Origin: Archangium lansingense
GTDB lineage: Bacteria > Myxococcota > Myxococcia > Myxococcales > Myxococcaceae
Direction of reading: 5' to 3'
Length of the DNA stretch: 64,000 bases
NCBI RefSeq assembly: GCF_026626635.1
Contig: NZ_JAPNKA010000001.1
Span: forward strand, 7,688,001 to 7,752,000
How positions within the stretch are numbered: the first letter of the stretch is position 1; the number at the start of each line of letters is the position of its first letter. This document shows, in pieces, positions 55,161 through 63,901 of this stretch. The translations under genes were made by a program, and so were the position numbers. Under the pieces are notes generated by a model. The model saw only the letters and a program-made list of their open reading frames with translations. It did no database searches and was not told where the DNA came from.

Positions 55161-57566
55161 CTACTGCCTGGCCATCACCACCCGGAAGCGCTCCTCGGGC
55201 GAGAGGAAGTGGTCGAAGTCCTCCTTGCCCTTGTCGAGCTGCACCCACTTCACCCGGCCGTTGAACACGCTGTCGCCGTTGGTGAAGCCTTCCGCCACGA
55301 ACGAGCCCATCTCGCGGCCCACGTCCGCGGTCTCGTCGGCGGAGAACACGTTGGCCAGGGTCTCCTCCACCCGGCCCCCGCCCACCTTCTTGCCATCGAC
55401 GTACAGGGTCACGGTACCGCCCTTGCCCACGCCGCCCCCGTCGTACTTGAACTCCATGCGGACCTGGTGCGTGCCCTTGGGCAACGCACTCCCGGCCTCG
55501 ATGTAGTACCGGCGCAGCCCGCCGTAGTTGTAGCAGTAGCGGAGCCGGTTCTTGTACGCGTAGAGGCACCAGCCGCCGAACTGGCCCCCCTGGGTGATGA
55601 TGACTCCGTGCGCGCCGCTTTCCGGTATCTCCACCTCCGCGGTGACCGAGTGCGACTTGTTCTTGAGGTTCATCAGTGAGTTCTCGCTGATCCGTCTCAT
55701 GCTCCCGGAGAGGATCTGCGAGTCGCCCTGGATGAGCTCGGGCCGGCCCGCAATCTCCGAGTTGAAGCGCTCGACACCGCGGTCGTCCAGCGGCAGCACG
55801 TAGTACTTCGCGGCCTCGATGAGGAAGAGCTGCTGCAGTTCCTTCAGCTTCTCCGGATGCTTGCCGGCCAGGTTCCTGGCCTGCGACCAATCCTTCGTCG
55901 TGTCGTACAGTTCCCAGACGTCATTCTCGAGGCTCACCTTCGCCGCGGACTCCCACGGCGTGCGGTGCTTCGTCACCGCCGCCCAGCCCTGGTGGTAGAT
56001 GCCTCGGTTGCCGAACATCTCGAAGTACTGGGTCTCGTGCCGCTCCGGCGCCTTCGCGTCGTCGAAGCTGTAGAGCATGCTCGCCCCTTGCATCGGGGTC
56101 TGTTGCACGCCGTGGACCAGCACCGGCTGGGGCAGGTTCGCGGCCTCGAGGATGGTGGGCCCCACGTCGATGACGTGGGAGAACTGCTCGCGGACCTCCC
56201 CCCTGGCGCGGATGCCGTTGGGCCAGTGGACGATGGTGCCGTTGCGGGTGCCGCCGTAGTGGGAGGCCACCTGCTTGGTCCACTGGTAGGGCGTGTCCAT
56301 GGCATGCGCCCAGCCCACCGCGTAGTGGTTGTAGGCCTCCGGCGTGCCGAGCTTGTGCATGTTCTCGATGAGGTACTCGGGCGTCTCCACGCCGAAGATG
56401 TTGTTGAAGAGGAACCCCTCGTTCAGCGTCCCCTGGGGCGAGCCCTCGGCGGAGGCACCGTTGTCCCCGATGATGTAGTAGACGAGGGTGTCGTCCAGCA
56501 CGTCCATCTTCTCCAGCGCCTCGATGAGCAGCCCCACGTGGTGGTCCGCGTACTCCAGGAACCCCGCGTACACTTCCATCTGCCGCGCCAGCACCGGCTT
56601 GAGCTTCTCCGGCATGTCATTCCAGGCCGGTATCTCCTGGGGCCTCGGCGTGAGCTCGCAGTCCTTGGGGATGACTCCGAGCTTCTTCTGCCTGGCGAAT
56701 ATCTCCTCGCGCAGCTTGTCCCAGCCCGCGTCGAAGCGGCCCTTGTACTTGTCCGCCCACTCCTTGGGCACGTGGTGGGGAGCGTGCGTGGCTCCCGGCG
56801 CGAAGTACATGAAGAACGGCTTGTCCGACGTGAGCGCCTTCTGCTGCTGCGCCCATGCAATCGCCCGCTCCGTCATGTCCGCCATGAAGTGGTAGCCCTC
56901 TTCCGGCTTGCGGTCCGGCTCGATGGGCGTGGTGTTCTCGTAGAGCGCCGGATACCACTGGTTCGTCTCTCCGCCGACGAAGCCGAAGAAGTACTCGAAG
57001 CCGGAGCCGGTGGGCCACCGATCGAACGGCCCCACCGGACTCGTCTCCCAGACTGGCACCTCGTGGCACTTGCCGAACTGCGCCGTGCTGTAGCCGTTGA
57101 GCTTGAGGATCTCCGGAACCGGCGCGCAGTGGTTCGGGCGGACACACGTGTAGCCCGGCGACGAGGTGGCGATCTCGGTGATGCCACCGAAGCCCACCGC
57201 GTGGTGGTTGCGGCCGGTGAGCAACGCGGCGCGAGTGGGCGAGCAGAGCGCGGTGGTGTGGAAGCGGTTGTACTTGAGCCCTCCCTTGGCCAGGCGATCC
57301 GCGGTGGGCGTGTGGATGACTCCGCCGAAGGCACTCGTGGCGCCGAACCCGACATCATCCAACAGGACGACCAGGACGTTGGGGGCGCCCGCCGGGGGCC
57401 GCAGTGGCTTGATGGGGGGAAACTTCGCGCTCGGGTCGGCCGCACTGAAGGGCCGGACGCCCTGGTAGGGCTGATCCGGGATGGGAAGCACCTCTCTCTG
57501 GAGTGTGTCGGAAGGGGAAGTGGACGAGCCGTTGCCCGCCTGACGCCGATGACCGTTCTTTTTCAT
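55161..57566 (-). CDS. Type I (formylglycine) sulfatase
   Basis: The protein has 801 residues; the ATG at 57566 matches that of the pseudogene copy. The N-terminal metal-binding block APNVLVVLLDDVGFGA and the sulfatase signature TTALCSPTRAALLTGRN are intact. Cys108 is to be oxidised to formylglycine by an FGE enzyme encoded elsewhere. Further family blocks: GKCHEVPVWETSP, FFMYFAPGATHAPHHVP and YIIGDNGASAEGSPQGTLNE. The length and the C-terminal beta domain (ENSLMNLKNKSHSVTAEVEIPE, LYVDGKKVGGGRVEETLANVF) match large arylsulfatases of the AtsA type. There is no clear signal peptide, which leaves its location open. It hydrolyses sulfate esters; the substrate is unknown. Confidence 0.95.
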   Translation of the reverse strand: MKKNGHRRQAGNGSSTSPSDTLQREVLPIPDQPYQGVRPFSAADPSAKFPPIKPLRPPAGAPNVLVVLLDDVGFGATSAFGGVIHTPTADRLAKGGLKYNRFHTTALCSPTRAALLTGRNHHAVGFGGITEIATSSPGYTCVRPNHCAPVPEILKLNGYSTAQFGKCHEVPVWETSPVGPFDRWPTGSGFEYFFGFVGGETNQWYPALYENTTPIEPDRKPEEGYHFMADMTERAIAWAQQQKALTSDKPFFMYFAPGATHAPHHVPKEWADKYKGRFDAGWDKLREEIFARQKKLGVIPKDCELTPRPQEIPAWNDMPEKLKPVLARQMEVYAGFLEYADHHVGLLIEALEKMDVLDDTLVYYIIGDNGASAEGSPQGTLNEGFLFNNIFGVETPEYLIENMHKLGTPEAYNHYAVGWAHAMDTPYQWTKQVASHYGGTRNGTIVHWPNGIRARGEVREQFSHVIDVGPTILEAANLPQPVLVHGVQQTPMQGASMLYSFDDAKAPERHETQYFEMFGNRGIYHQGWAAVTKHRTPWESAAKVSLENDVWELYDTTKDWSQARNLAGKHPEKLKELQQLFLIEAAKYYVLPLDDRGVERFNSEIAGRPELIQGDSQILSGSMRRISENSLMNLKNKSHSVTAEVEIPESGAHGVIITQGGQFGGWCLYAYKNRLRYCYNYGGLRRYYIEAGSALPKGTHQVRMEFKYDGGGVGKGGTVTLYVDGKKVGGGRVEETLANVFSADETADVGREMGSFVAEGFTNGDSVFNGRVKWVQLDKGKEDFDHFLSPEERFRVVMARQ

Positions 57567-57741
57567 GCGTGTGCCTGCTCCGCGAAGTCCTGCTCGCACA
57601 AGCTAGGACCGCTCGCACTTCCGGCCACCGCACCGGGGGGGAGGCACCGCACCGCATCCAAGACAGTTGAACCGGAGGGCAGCCAGACCCTTTGGGCACT
57701 GGAGGATAGGGCCCTCCTGCCCGGGGGCACTCCCAGGCCGC

Positions 57742-58065
57742 TCAGCGCATCTGGCGGACCAACTCCTCGGTAGCGCCCCGCACGCATGCCGCGGCCACCT
57801 GCTCGGCCGTGTCCTCCACCGCCCGGCTCACATTCCCTTCCCTCGCACTCCAACGGGCCCGCAGCTCCGTGTCGAGCTGATCCACGAGCGCGTGAACGAA
57901 GCGCCGCCCCGCACTCTCGAGGAAGGCGGCGAGTGCATCGCTCTTCTCCTCCGCCTTCGCACCGAGTCCCTCGACGAGACCGCGCCCCACCTGCGACGAG
58001 AACTCGGCCGCCACCGGCGCCAGCTGCGGCACTGCCGCTTCACTTGCGAGGGAGGCCGTAAGCAC
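57742..58065 (-). CDS. Hypothetical protein, 107 aa
   Basis: GTG start at 58065. The sequence LTASLASEAAVPQLAPVAAEF, GRRFVHALVDQLDTELRARW and RAVEDTAEQVAAACVRGATEELVRQMR is Ala/Glu/Arg-rich and helical, with the third-codon GC pattern of a real gene. A short open frame just upstream (58071-58232, ending GGPLPTLNLLKLD) might be the remains of a partner gene. No family is recognised. The convergent/divergent setting gives no clue to function. Confidence 0.4.
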   Translation of the reverse strand: MLTASLASEAAVPQLAPVAAEFSSQVGRGLVEGLGAKAEEKSDALAAFLESAGRRFVHALVDQLDTELRARWSAREGNVSRAVEDTAEQVAAACVRGATEELVRQMR

Positions 58066-58287
58066 ACCGGTCAGTCCAGCTTGAGCAGGTTGAGCGTCGG
58101 CAGCGGACCTCCGGGGAACTGCTGCAGCCTTCCGCCACTCGCCAAGCCGCCGAGGTCGACGGTGGCGAAGCTCCAGCAGGACTCATGGCCCCGAAGCGCC
58201 TGCCTCCCCCGCCGCTCCTCCTTCGAGAGCATGCGCGCCAAGAACCGGCGCCAGGCGCGTCTCCTTGTATACGGAGGAGCACCAGGC

Positions 58288-59562
58288 ATGAACCGTCCAT
58301 TGGGAGCATCGGAGCACCTGCTCTGGCGCCTGGCCGAGGCGAGGCCCATCAACGCAGTGGTGAGCGCGAGTGTCACGGGCCCACTGACCGTCTCACGGCT
58401 TCGGAGGGCCCTGGAGTTCGTCCAGAAGCGGCACGCGCTGCTGGCCGTGCGCATCCAGACCGACGCGCGGGGACAGCCCCACTTCGTCTCGGAGGGGGTG
58501 CCCTCCCTTCCGCTCCGGGTCGTCTCGCGGCGGAACGAGGAGCACTGGGTACAAGAAGCGGAAGAAGAGCTCACCCGCCCCTTCGCCCAAGGGCAGGGCC
58601 CCCTCCTCCGCGTCACACTCCTCCAGGGCCCCGACACCTCCGAGCTGCTGCTCACCTTCGATCACGCCATCGGGGATGGGATGTCGGGAGTCCTGCTCGT
58701 GCGGGACCTGCTGCACGAGCTCTCGATGCCCGGCAACGGACAGCTGCTGCCCGAGCCAGCCGCGAGCGAGGAGCTCCTGCCACCGGGCGTGCCGCCGCCC
58801 GGGACACCTCCAGCCGTCTCCCGCGCCAGCCTCCCGGATGTACCCCGGGCCGCTCTGCGTCTCCTCTCGAGCCAGGACACGCCCGAGGACGGAAGGCAGG
58901 TCCGCCTGCTCACATGCTACCTGCCGGAGGACGAGACGGCCCACCTGGCCGCCGCGAGCCGCCGGGAACGGAGCAGTGTGCATGGCGCGCTCTGTGCCGC
59001 CTTCCTGCTGTCCCTGGCCGGCGAGCTGGATTCCCGGAACGAATGCCTCCTGACGGTCATGTCTCCCGTCAACCTGCGCGGCCACCTGGTTCCTCCAGGA
59101 GAGGAGTCCTTCGCGGTCAGGTTCTCCCGGCAGCTCACCCACCACCGGCTCGGGCCCGGCAGCCCCTTCTGGGAGGTGGCGCGGGACGTGAAGCACCAGC
59201 TCCACCGGGACACCGAAGGGCCCGGGGTCTTCACCAACGTCCTGAGGACGCGGAGCTTCCTGGACACGAAGCCCGATACACCCTCGCTCCAGTCCTTCGC
59301 CAGGCAGCTGATGGGCTCCGAGCTGACCGTGAGCAACCTCGGCCGTCTGGGCTTTGGCGAGCAGCACGGTGACCTCCGGCTGCGATGGATGCACGGGACG
59401 GTCTCGGGACTGGCACCGCTCATCGTGGGCGTAATGACCGTGGGCGGCGGGCTGTGCGTGTGCTCCCGCTTCCTGGAGCACGTCATCCCCGGCGCCGGCG
59501 CACAGCGCATCCAGCAGCGCGCGCTGGCGCATCTCCGCACGGCACTGGCCTCCGGGAAATGA
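58288..59562 (+). CDS. Condensation-domain (CoA-dependent acyltransferase-like) protein
   Basis: The protein has 424 residues. The ATG follows GGAGGAG at eight bases, which fixes the start; upstream open frame is not coding. It resembles a free-standing condensation/PapA-type acyltransferase: SEHLLWRLAEARPINAVVSASVTGPL at the N-terminus, and LLLTFDHAIGDGMSGVLLVRDLL carrying the active-site HxxxDG (His126, Asp130; the first His of HHxxxDG is Asp125). The late blocks VMSPVNLRGHLVP, ELTVSNLGRLG and GGGLCVCSRFLEHVI match the latch and floor regions. It should catalyse ester or amide formation from an acyl thioester. It is followed within 95 bp by an AfsA-like gene, suggesting one pathway. Confidence 0.88.
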   Translation: MNRPLGASEHLLWRLAEARPINAVVSASVTGPLTVSRLRRALEFVQKRHALLAVRIQTDARGQPHFVSEGVPSLPLRVVSRRNEEHWVQEAEEELTRPFAQGQGPLLRVTLLQGPDTSELLLTFDHAIGDGMSGVLLVRDLLHELSMPGNGQLLPEPAASEELLPPGVPPPGTPPAVSRASLPDVPRAALRLLSSQDTPEDGRQVRLLTCYLPEDETAHLAAASRRERSSVHGALCAAFLLSLAGELDSRNECLLTVMSPVNLRGHLVPPGEESFAVRFSRQLTHHRLGPGSPFWEVARDVKHQLHRDTEGPGVFTNVLRTRSFLDTKPDTPSLQSFARQLMGSELTVSNLGRLGFGEQHGDLRLRWMHGTVSGLAPLIVGVMTVGGGLCVCSRFLEHVIPGAGAQRIQQRALAHLRTALASGK

Positions 59563-59656
59563 TTCATCACATTCCGGAGCATCGCTCTCTTTCCTAGGTC
59601 AAGGGCGCTCCACTGAAGAAAGCGGAACCAGGGCCCTTCAAACCCAAGGAGCGATC

Positions 59657-60421
59657 ATGAGGACGAAGGTGTTGCATGTCGTGGGCGAGCGGTTCGCTGG
59701 CTTCTCCCACGAGAACCCGGAGGAAGTGGTCACCTTGTCGCAGCTCGAGCGGATGCTCGGCAACGGCACGCTACAGGGCGACGTGACGCTCCTCATCGGC
59801 CAGGGCATCCCGGACGAGGGCCTCCGCCGGCTGCGGGAACAGACCCGGCACGCGCCCCATGGAAAGCGCGTGACGCTCGAGCCCGGACCGAGCGCACTGG
59901 AGCGGGCCAGCTCGAGGCTCGCGCACAAGCACCTCGAGCAGAACATCATGATCACCCTCCCGGAGACGATGGTGGAGGGCGAGCGGTACGTCTCGAGCCT
60001 GCTGCTGGATGACAGGTGCGCGGAGCTGAGCGATCACATGACCGGCCAGCACATCCAGGGGATGGTGCTCATCGAGGCGGCCCGGCAGATGATGCTCGCC
60101 GTCACGGAGCGGTACTTCCTGAAGGACCGGGACCGCTCGCACTACTTCGTGATCAATCAGATCGATGCCACGTACCACGCCTTCGGCTTCCCGCTGGGGA
60201 TGGACGTCGAGTACCACATCCTGGAGCACAAGGAGGGCAAGCGAGGCTCGCTCTCGTCCGAGGTGAAGGTCTGCTTCGTCCAGGGCGGCGAGCTCCTCAC
60301 GGAGGTGAAGATACGCTTCACGGTGTACGACGCGGCGTTCCTCAGTCAGCGCGAGGCCGAGAAGGCACGCCAGGCCATCGCACGGGGCACGCCAGCCCAG
60401 TCCCTGCCCAAGGCCGGATGA
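59657..60421 (+). CDS. AfsA-type hotdog protein (A-factor biosynthesis domain)
   Basis: The protein has 254 residues; ATG with AAGGAG upstream. The N-terminal 80 residues are atypical (MRTKVLHVVGERFAGFSHEN, VTLSQLERMLGNG). The rest is an AfsA hotdog domain: RLAHKHLEQNIMITLPETMVEGERYVSSLLLDDRCAELSDHMTGQHIQGMVLIEAARQMMLAV, then FVINQIDATYHAFGFPLGMDVEY. AfsA enzymes of actinomycetes join a beta-keto acyl thioester to dihydroxyacetone phosphate in the first step of gamma-butyrolactone or furan signals. They usually have two hotdog repeats; only one is evident here. The stop overlaps an ATG in frame with the HAD gene (ATGA). Confidence 0.85.
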   Translation: MRTKVLHVVGERFAGFSHENPEEVVTLSQLERMLGNGTLQGDVTLLIGQGIPDEGLRRLREQTRHAPHGKRVTLEPGPSALERASSRLAHKHLEQNIMITLPETMVEGERYVSSLLLDDRCAELSDHMTGQHIQGMVLIEAARQMMLAVTERYFLKDRDRSHYFVINQIDATYHAFGFPLGMDVEYHILEHKEGKRGSLSSEVKVCFVQGGELLTEVKIRFTVYDAAFLSQREAEKARQAIARGTPAQSLPKAG

Positions 60422-60510
60422 CGGGCGAGCACCCTCCAGCGGCCGGACCCGGGCTCCACCCCACGGGCCCGGCCGCCTTCTGTCTTCCACCCTCAGCCGG
60501 GACGAATCGT

Positions 60511-61236
60511 ATGTATGCCTTTTTCGACGTGGATGGGACGCTGCTGTCCCTCAAGAGCATGTTCAGCTTCCAGGAGTTCTACTTGCGCTGGGAGAGCCGC
60601 GGAACGCGGGGCCGGGGCGAGGCGCGCTGGCGCGAGTTCCTCTCGCGCTTCTCCGCCTGGGAAGGGGAAGGCAGGGACAGGCTCTTCCTGAACCGGGAGT
60701 ACTACCGCTCCTACGCGGGACGGAGCCAGAAGGCCGTGCGCGCGGCGGCGGCGGTGTGGTTCTCGCTCGAGAAGCAGCGCCATCCCGGGCTGCTGATCGC
60801 TCCCACGCTCCGGCTCTTGAGGGAGCACCAGGGCCGGGGGCACGTCCCGGTCTTCGTCTCCGGCTCGTTGGACGAGCTCCTCGAGCCCCTCGCGCGGGAG
60901 CTGGGCGTCACGCACTGCCTGGCCACGCGCCTGAAGGTGCGGGAGGAGCGCTACACCGGGGAGATCGACGGGCCGCAGATGATCGGCCAGGGCAAGGCGG
61001 ACGCGGTGCGCACCTTCCTCGCCGCCCGCGAAGCGGACTCGGCGGAATGCTTCGCCTATGGAGACCACTCCACGGACGTGCCGATGCTCGAAGCCGTCGG
61101 CCACCCGGTCGCGGTCATCGGGGATCCTCGTCTGGCCGAGCAAGCCAGGCGGAAGCGCTGGGAGATGATCGATCTCAATGCTCCCCCGAGCACGCCTCCT
61201 GGGCCGCGATCAGATGGGCGGCGGCCACTGGGATGA
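60511..61236 (+). CDS. HAD superfamily phosphatase, subfamily IB
   Basis: The protein has 241 residues from the ATG at 60511, where the family core begins at once: MYAFFDVDGTLLSLKSMFSF (Asp6 nucleophile, Asp8). An in-frame ATG at 60418 overlaps the AfsA-like stop and would add a Pro-rich leader. The remaining motifs are VPVFVSGSLDELLEPLA (motif II Ser), KADAVRTFLA (motif III Lys) and CFAYGDHSTDVPMLEAVGHPVAVIGD (motif IV acids). IB members are serine-phosphate-type phosphatases. In methylenomycin-furan synthesis an AfsA homologue works with a reductase and a HAD phosphatase (MmfL, MmfH, MmfP), so dephosphorylation of the AfsA-like product is a reasonable guess. No reductase is adjacent. Confidence 0.85.
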   Translation: MYAFFDVDGTLLSLKSMFSFQEFYLRWESRGTRGRGEARWREFLSRFSAWEGEGRDRLFLNREYYRSYAGRSQKAVRAAAAVWFSLEKQRHPGLLIAPTLRLLREHQGRGHVPVFVSGSLDELLEPLARELGVTHCLATRLKVREERYTGEIDGPQMIGQGKADAVRTFLAAREADSAECFAYGDHSTDVPMLEAVGHPVAVIGDPRLAEQARRKRWEMIDLNAPPSTPPGPRSDGRRPLG

Positions 61237-61258
61237 CGGGACGCAGGAAGCTGGACCA

Positions 61259-61323
61259 GGCTGGGAGCTGCGCAGAACCTTCGCGGTGGACGTGTTCGCG
61301 TGCGTCAGGTGTGGAGGCAGGCG
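61259..61323 (+). pseudogene. Fragment of an IS91-type transposase C-terminus
   Basis: The frame reads WELRRTFAVDVFACVRCGG, matching the conserved RxFxVDVLxCPRCGGxxR block near the end of IS91-family transposases. Nothing else of the gene is present; it is a scar. Confidence 0.5.
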
Positions 61324-61330
61324 CAGGGGG

Positions 61331-61585
61331 TCAGCAGCCCCCGCCTCCAACCACTCCCGGAGCGTCTGTAGGCCGACGACGGTCCGCACAACCCGTGGCC
61401 TTCAGCGCTCGCCACTGCATGCCCGTGCGCAGCACCAACAAGATGGCGTCCATCGCTTGTCGGTCCGGCGTGCGCGGATTGTGACAGCCCAGGGGATGCT
61501 CGGGTCGCGGCGGCAGCAGGGGCCCCAGCTTCGTCCACAGCTCGTCCGGCACTCTCCAGCCGTCATCCTCCCGCACCACGCCCAT
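61331..61585 (-). pseudogene. Truncated IS5-family transposase (DUF4096 N-terminus)
   Basis: The first 65 residues (WRVPDELWTKLGPLLPPRPEHP, CHNPRTPDRQAMDAILLVLRTGMQWRALKATG) are a typical IS5/IS1182-like transposase N-terminus. A frameshift follows: CGPSSAYRR continues in another frame. The DDE catalytic domain is missing. It is inactive. Confidence 0.8.
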
Positions 61586-61606
61586 GGCTCTGTCCTCCTG
61601 CGAAGT

Positions 61607-61755
61607 TCAGAGCACGGAGACGTCGGGCGGGCCGTCGGTCACCGGCCCGCGGTAGCCCATGGTGACGAACTCGAGCACGTTGCCGAACGGGTCGGCGAAG
61701 TAGACCGATGCGTGACCCGGCGGGCCGAGGCGGCGCGGACCATCGATCTTCACGT
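61607..61755 (-). pseudogene. Glyoxalase/VOC family C-terminal fragment
   Basis: The frame ends with GPPGHASVYFADPFGNVLEFVTMGYRG, the classic C-terminal strand of vicinal-oxygen-chelate proteins (FxDPxGNxxEF with the metal Glu). The N-terminal part is absent. It is a gene remnant in a degraded zone. Confidence 0.75.
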
Positions 61756-61779
61756 TCGCGTGTTTCTGTACGTCGGGAT

Positions 61780-62365
61780 GGAGCGCCTGGACAAGCCGAA
61801 GTTGCTGGTGCTCCGGGACGACGAATTCGAGGCCGTCACGGAGGCGGACATGGTGCGGGTGCGCTACGTGTCGGCGGACCGCGTCACCGGGACGAATCGC
61901 AACCGCCGGCTGACGAACGAGGCCGGCACGGCGCTCAACACCGTGTCCCCGTACTCGGCGGACGTGGCCGAGGGCGTGCTGCTCCCGGCGGCCACCCAGC
62001 GCGTGTCCTTCCAGGGGCGCCCGCCTTCCAGCCATCGCAGAGCGGCCGTCTGTACGTCACCCTGCCGGCCGGAACGCTGACTACGGGCACCGGCTACTAC
62101 GCCATCACCACCGGCGATGACCGGCGCAGCATCCAGGACGGTGAAGCTCACCAAATCGGGCGACGCCACCGTGACGGTGGTGCCCGACACCGCGACCGTG
62201 CCCACCTTCTTCGTGCTGATGGGCGACTGGAGCGACCTGACGAGTGGCACGGTCAACAACGTGCTGACGTACCGGGCGCTGAACCTGCGCGTGAACAACT
62301 GGAGCCCCACGGCCCCGTTCGACACGTCCTTCAGCCCGTTCCCGCCCCCGCCGCCGCCCACGTAG
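61780..62365 (+). pseudogene. Frameshifted remnant of a secreted beta-rich protein
   Basis: Three successive frames together read as one protein: VRVRYVSADRVTGTNRNRRLTNEAG...AATQRVSF, then GRLYVTLPAGTLTTGTGYYAITTGDD, then RTVKLTKSGDATVTVVPDTATVPTFFVLMGDWSDLTSG ending in a Pro-rich tail. At least two frameshifts are needed and no start is present. The family is not known. Confidence 0.6.
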
Positions 62366-62511
62366 GCCCGGCAACCGTGTTACCGCAGCGCCCGCTCGGA
62401 GCCTTCCGGTTCTGGCGGGCGCGGTGTGGATGTGCACCGTGGCGTGTTGCCACACCGTCACGTCCCGAGCCATGGACACACAGTTAGAGTGAGCCGTCCC
62501 CCCTGGTCCCC

Positions 62512-63828
62512 ATGCGCATCTCGTCCCCTCGTCCCTCGCCTCGGAGCACTCCGTCCGAGCGGAGCTCCACCCCCTCGCCCCTCGGCCGCACCTCCACCGC
62601 CGCGGCCGCTCGCCGCCCCCCGGAGCAGGCCGTCACCTTCACCACCGCCTTCCACGAGCGCCTCGCCCTGCCGCCCCAGCGGCTGGAGGAGAAGAAGGCC
62701 CTGATGCGCGAGAGCGCGTCCGCCTTCTTCCGGATGATGCCAGCGCTCTTCCACGAGGACCTGCGCGGGTCCTGGCGCGATGCCTCGCGGCTCCTGGACC
62801 GTCCTGCTCCCCGGGTGCCCGTGGTGGGGGACATGCACATCGGGAATCTCGGCACCATCCGCGGCCCCAAGGGTGAAGCGGTATGGGGCCTCAACGATTT
62901 CGATCAGGCCACTCCCGGTTCGCCCGAGGTGGACCTCACCCGCCTGGCCGTCAGCGCCGCCCTCACCGCGCGCGAGGCCGGGTTGGAGCCCAAGGAGCAG
63001 GCGAAGGCCGTCGAGGCGCTCGCCAATGCGTACTGGCGCGAGCTGGAGCGGCTCGCCGGGCGCGGGAAGAACCCTGGCGCGTTTCTCTCCAAGAAGGAGG
63101 CGAAGGGGGAGGTGGACGACCTCATCGCCAAGGCCCAGGACGCCTCACCCAGGGACCTGTTGAAGGAGTACACCCGCACGGACTCGCGGGGCCAGGTCCG
63201 GTTCCAGAGCAGCGACACACTCCATCCGGTGTCAGCGGAGACGCACAAGGCCCTGCGGGCCGCGCTCGTGCCCTACGAGGTGGGCCTGCGGGGGGCGGAC
63301 GGCATCGCCCGGCCCCTGGAGGTACTCGATTGGGCCCAGCGGCTCGACGCCGGGGGCAGCAGCTACGGGCTGGAGCGCTACTACGCGCTCGTCCGCGCGA
63401 AGCAACCGGACGCCCCTCCGGTGATGCTCGAGCTGAAGGAGTTGCTCGCTCCGAGTCTCGCGCGGCCGCCCGTGCCCGCGGATGGTGCGCTCGTGGTGAA
63501 GAACCAGGCTGGATTCGGCTCGAACTTCAACCCGCTCACCGGTGCCACCACGGTGAGCGGCCGCGCGTTCCTCGTGCGCGAGCTGGAGCCCGAGAAGGCC
63601 AAACTGGATGACAAGGCCCTCACCAGTGAGAAGGAGCTCCTCTCGGCCTTCACGCAGGCCGGGGTGGTGTTGGCGCGAGCGCACGGGAGCACCCAGGCCC
63701 GCGCGGCTTCGCTCGTGAAGTGGGTGGGCGAGGACTCGAAGGAAGCCACCCGGCGGCTCGTCTCCTTCGCCAGGGGTTACGCGGACCAGGTGCAGGCGGA
63801 CTGGGGCGCGTCCCGGACAATGAAGTAA
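62512..63828 (+). CDS. DUF2252 family protein
   Basis: The protein has 438 residues with a Ser/Pro/Arg-rich leader of about 40. DUF2252 blocks: SAFFRMMPALFHEDL, VPVVGDMHIGNLGTIRGPKG, WGLNDFDQATPGSPEVDLTRLAVSAAL, LVVKNQAGFGSNFNPL and AGVVLARAHGSTQARA. The GDMHxxN...NDFD pair resembles the catalytic loop and metal-binding Asp of the aminoglycoside-phosphotransferase/kinase fold, so a small-molecule kinase activity has been suspected for the family, but none is established to my knowledge. It is probably cytoplasmic and appears to be a single gene. Confidence 0.92.
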   Translation: MRISSPRPSPRSTPSERSSTPSPLGRTSTAAAARRPPEQAVTFTTAFHERLALPPQRLEEKKALMRESASAFFRMMPALFHEDLRGSWRDASRLLDRPAPRVPVVGDMHIGNLGTIRGPKGEAVWGLNDFDQATPGSPEVDLTRLAVSAALTAREAGLEPKEQAKAVEALANAYWRELERLAGRGKNPGAFLSKKEAKGEVDDLIAKAQDASPRDLLKEYTRTDSRGQVRFQSSDTLHPVSAETHKALRAALVPYEVGLRGADGIARPLEVLDWAQRLDAGGSSYGLERYYALVRAKQPDAPPVMLELKELLAPSLARPPVPADGALVVKNQAGFGSNFNPLTGATTVSGRAFLVRELEPEKAKLDDKALTSEKELLSAFTQAGVVLARAHGSTQARAASLVKWVGEDSKEATRRLVSFARGYADQVQADWGASRTMK

Positions 63829-63901
63829 CCCCCCCTTGCTCACGAGCTGTCCGCCGGGCGGTGCGTCACCCCTGCGGGCTCCCCTCGGCGGGCCTCCATG
63901 G

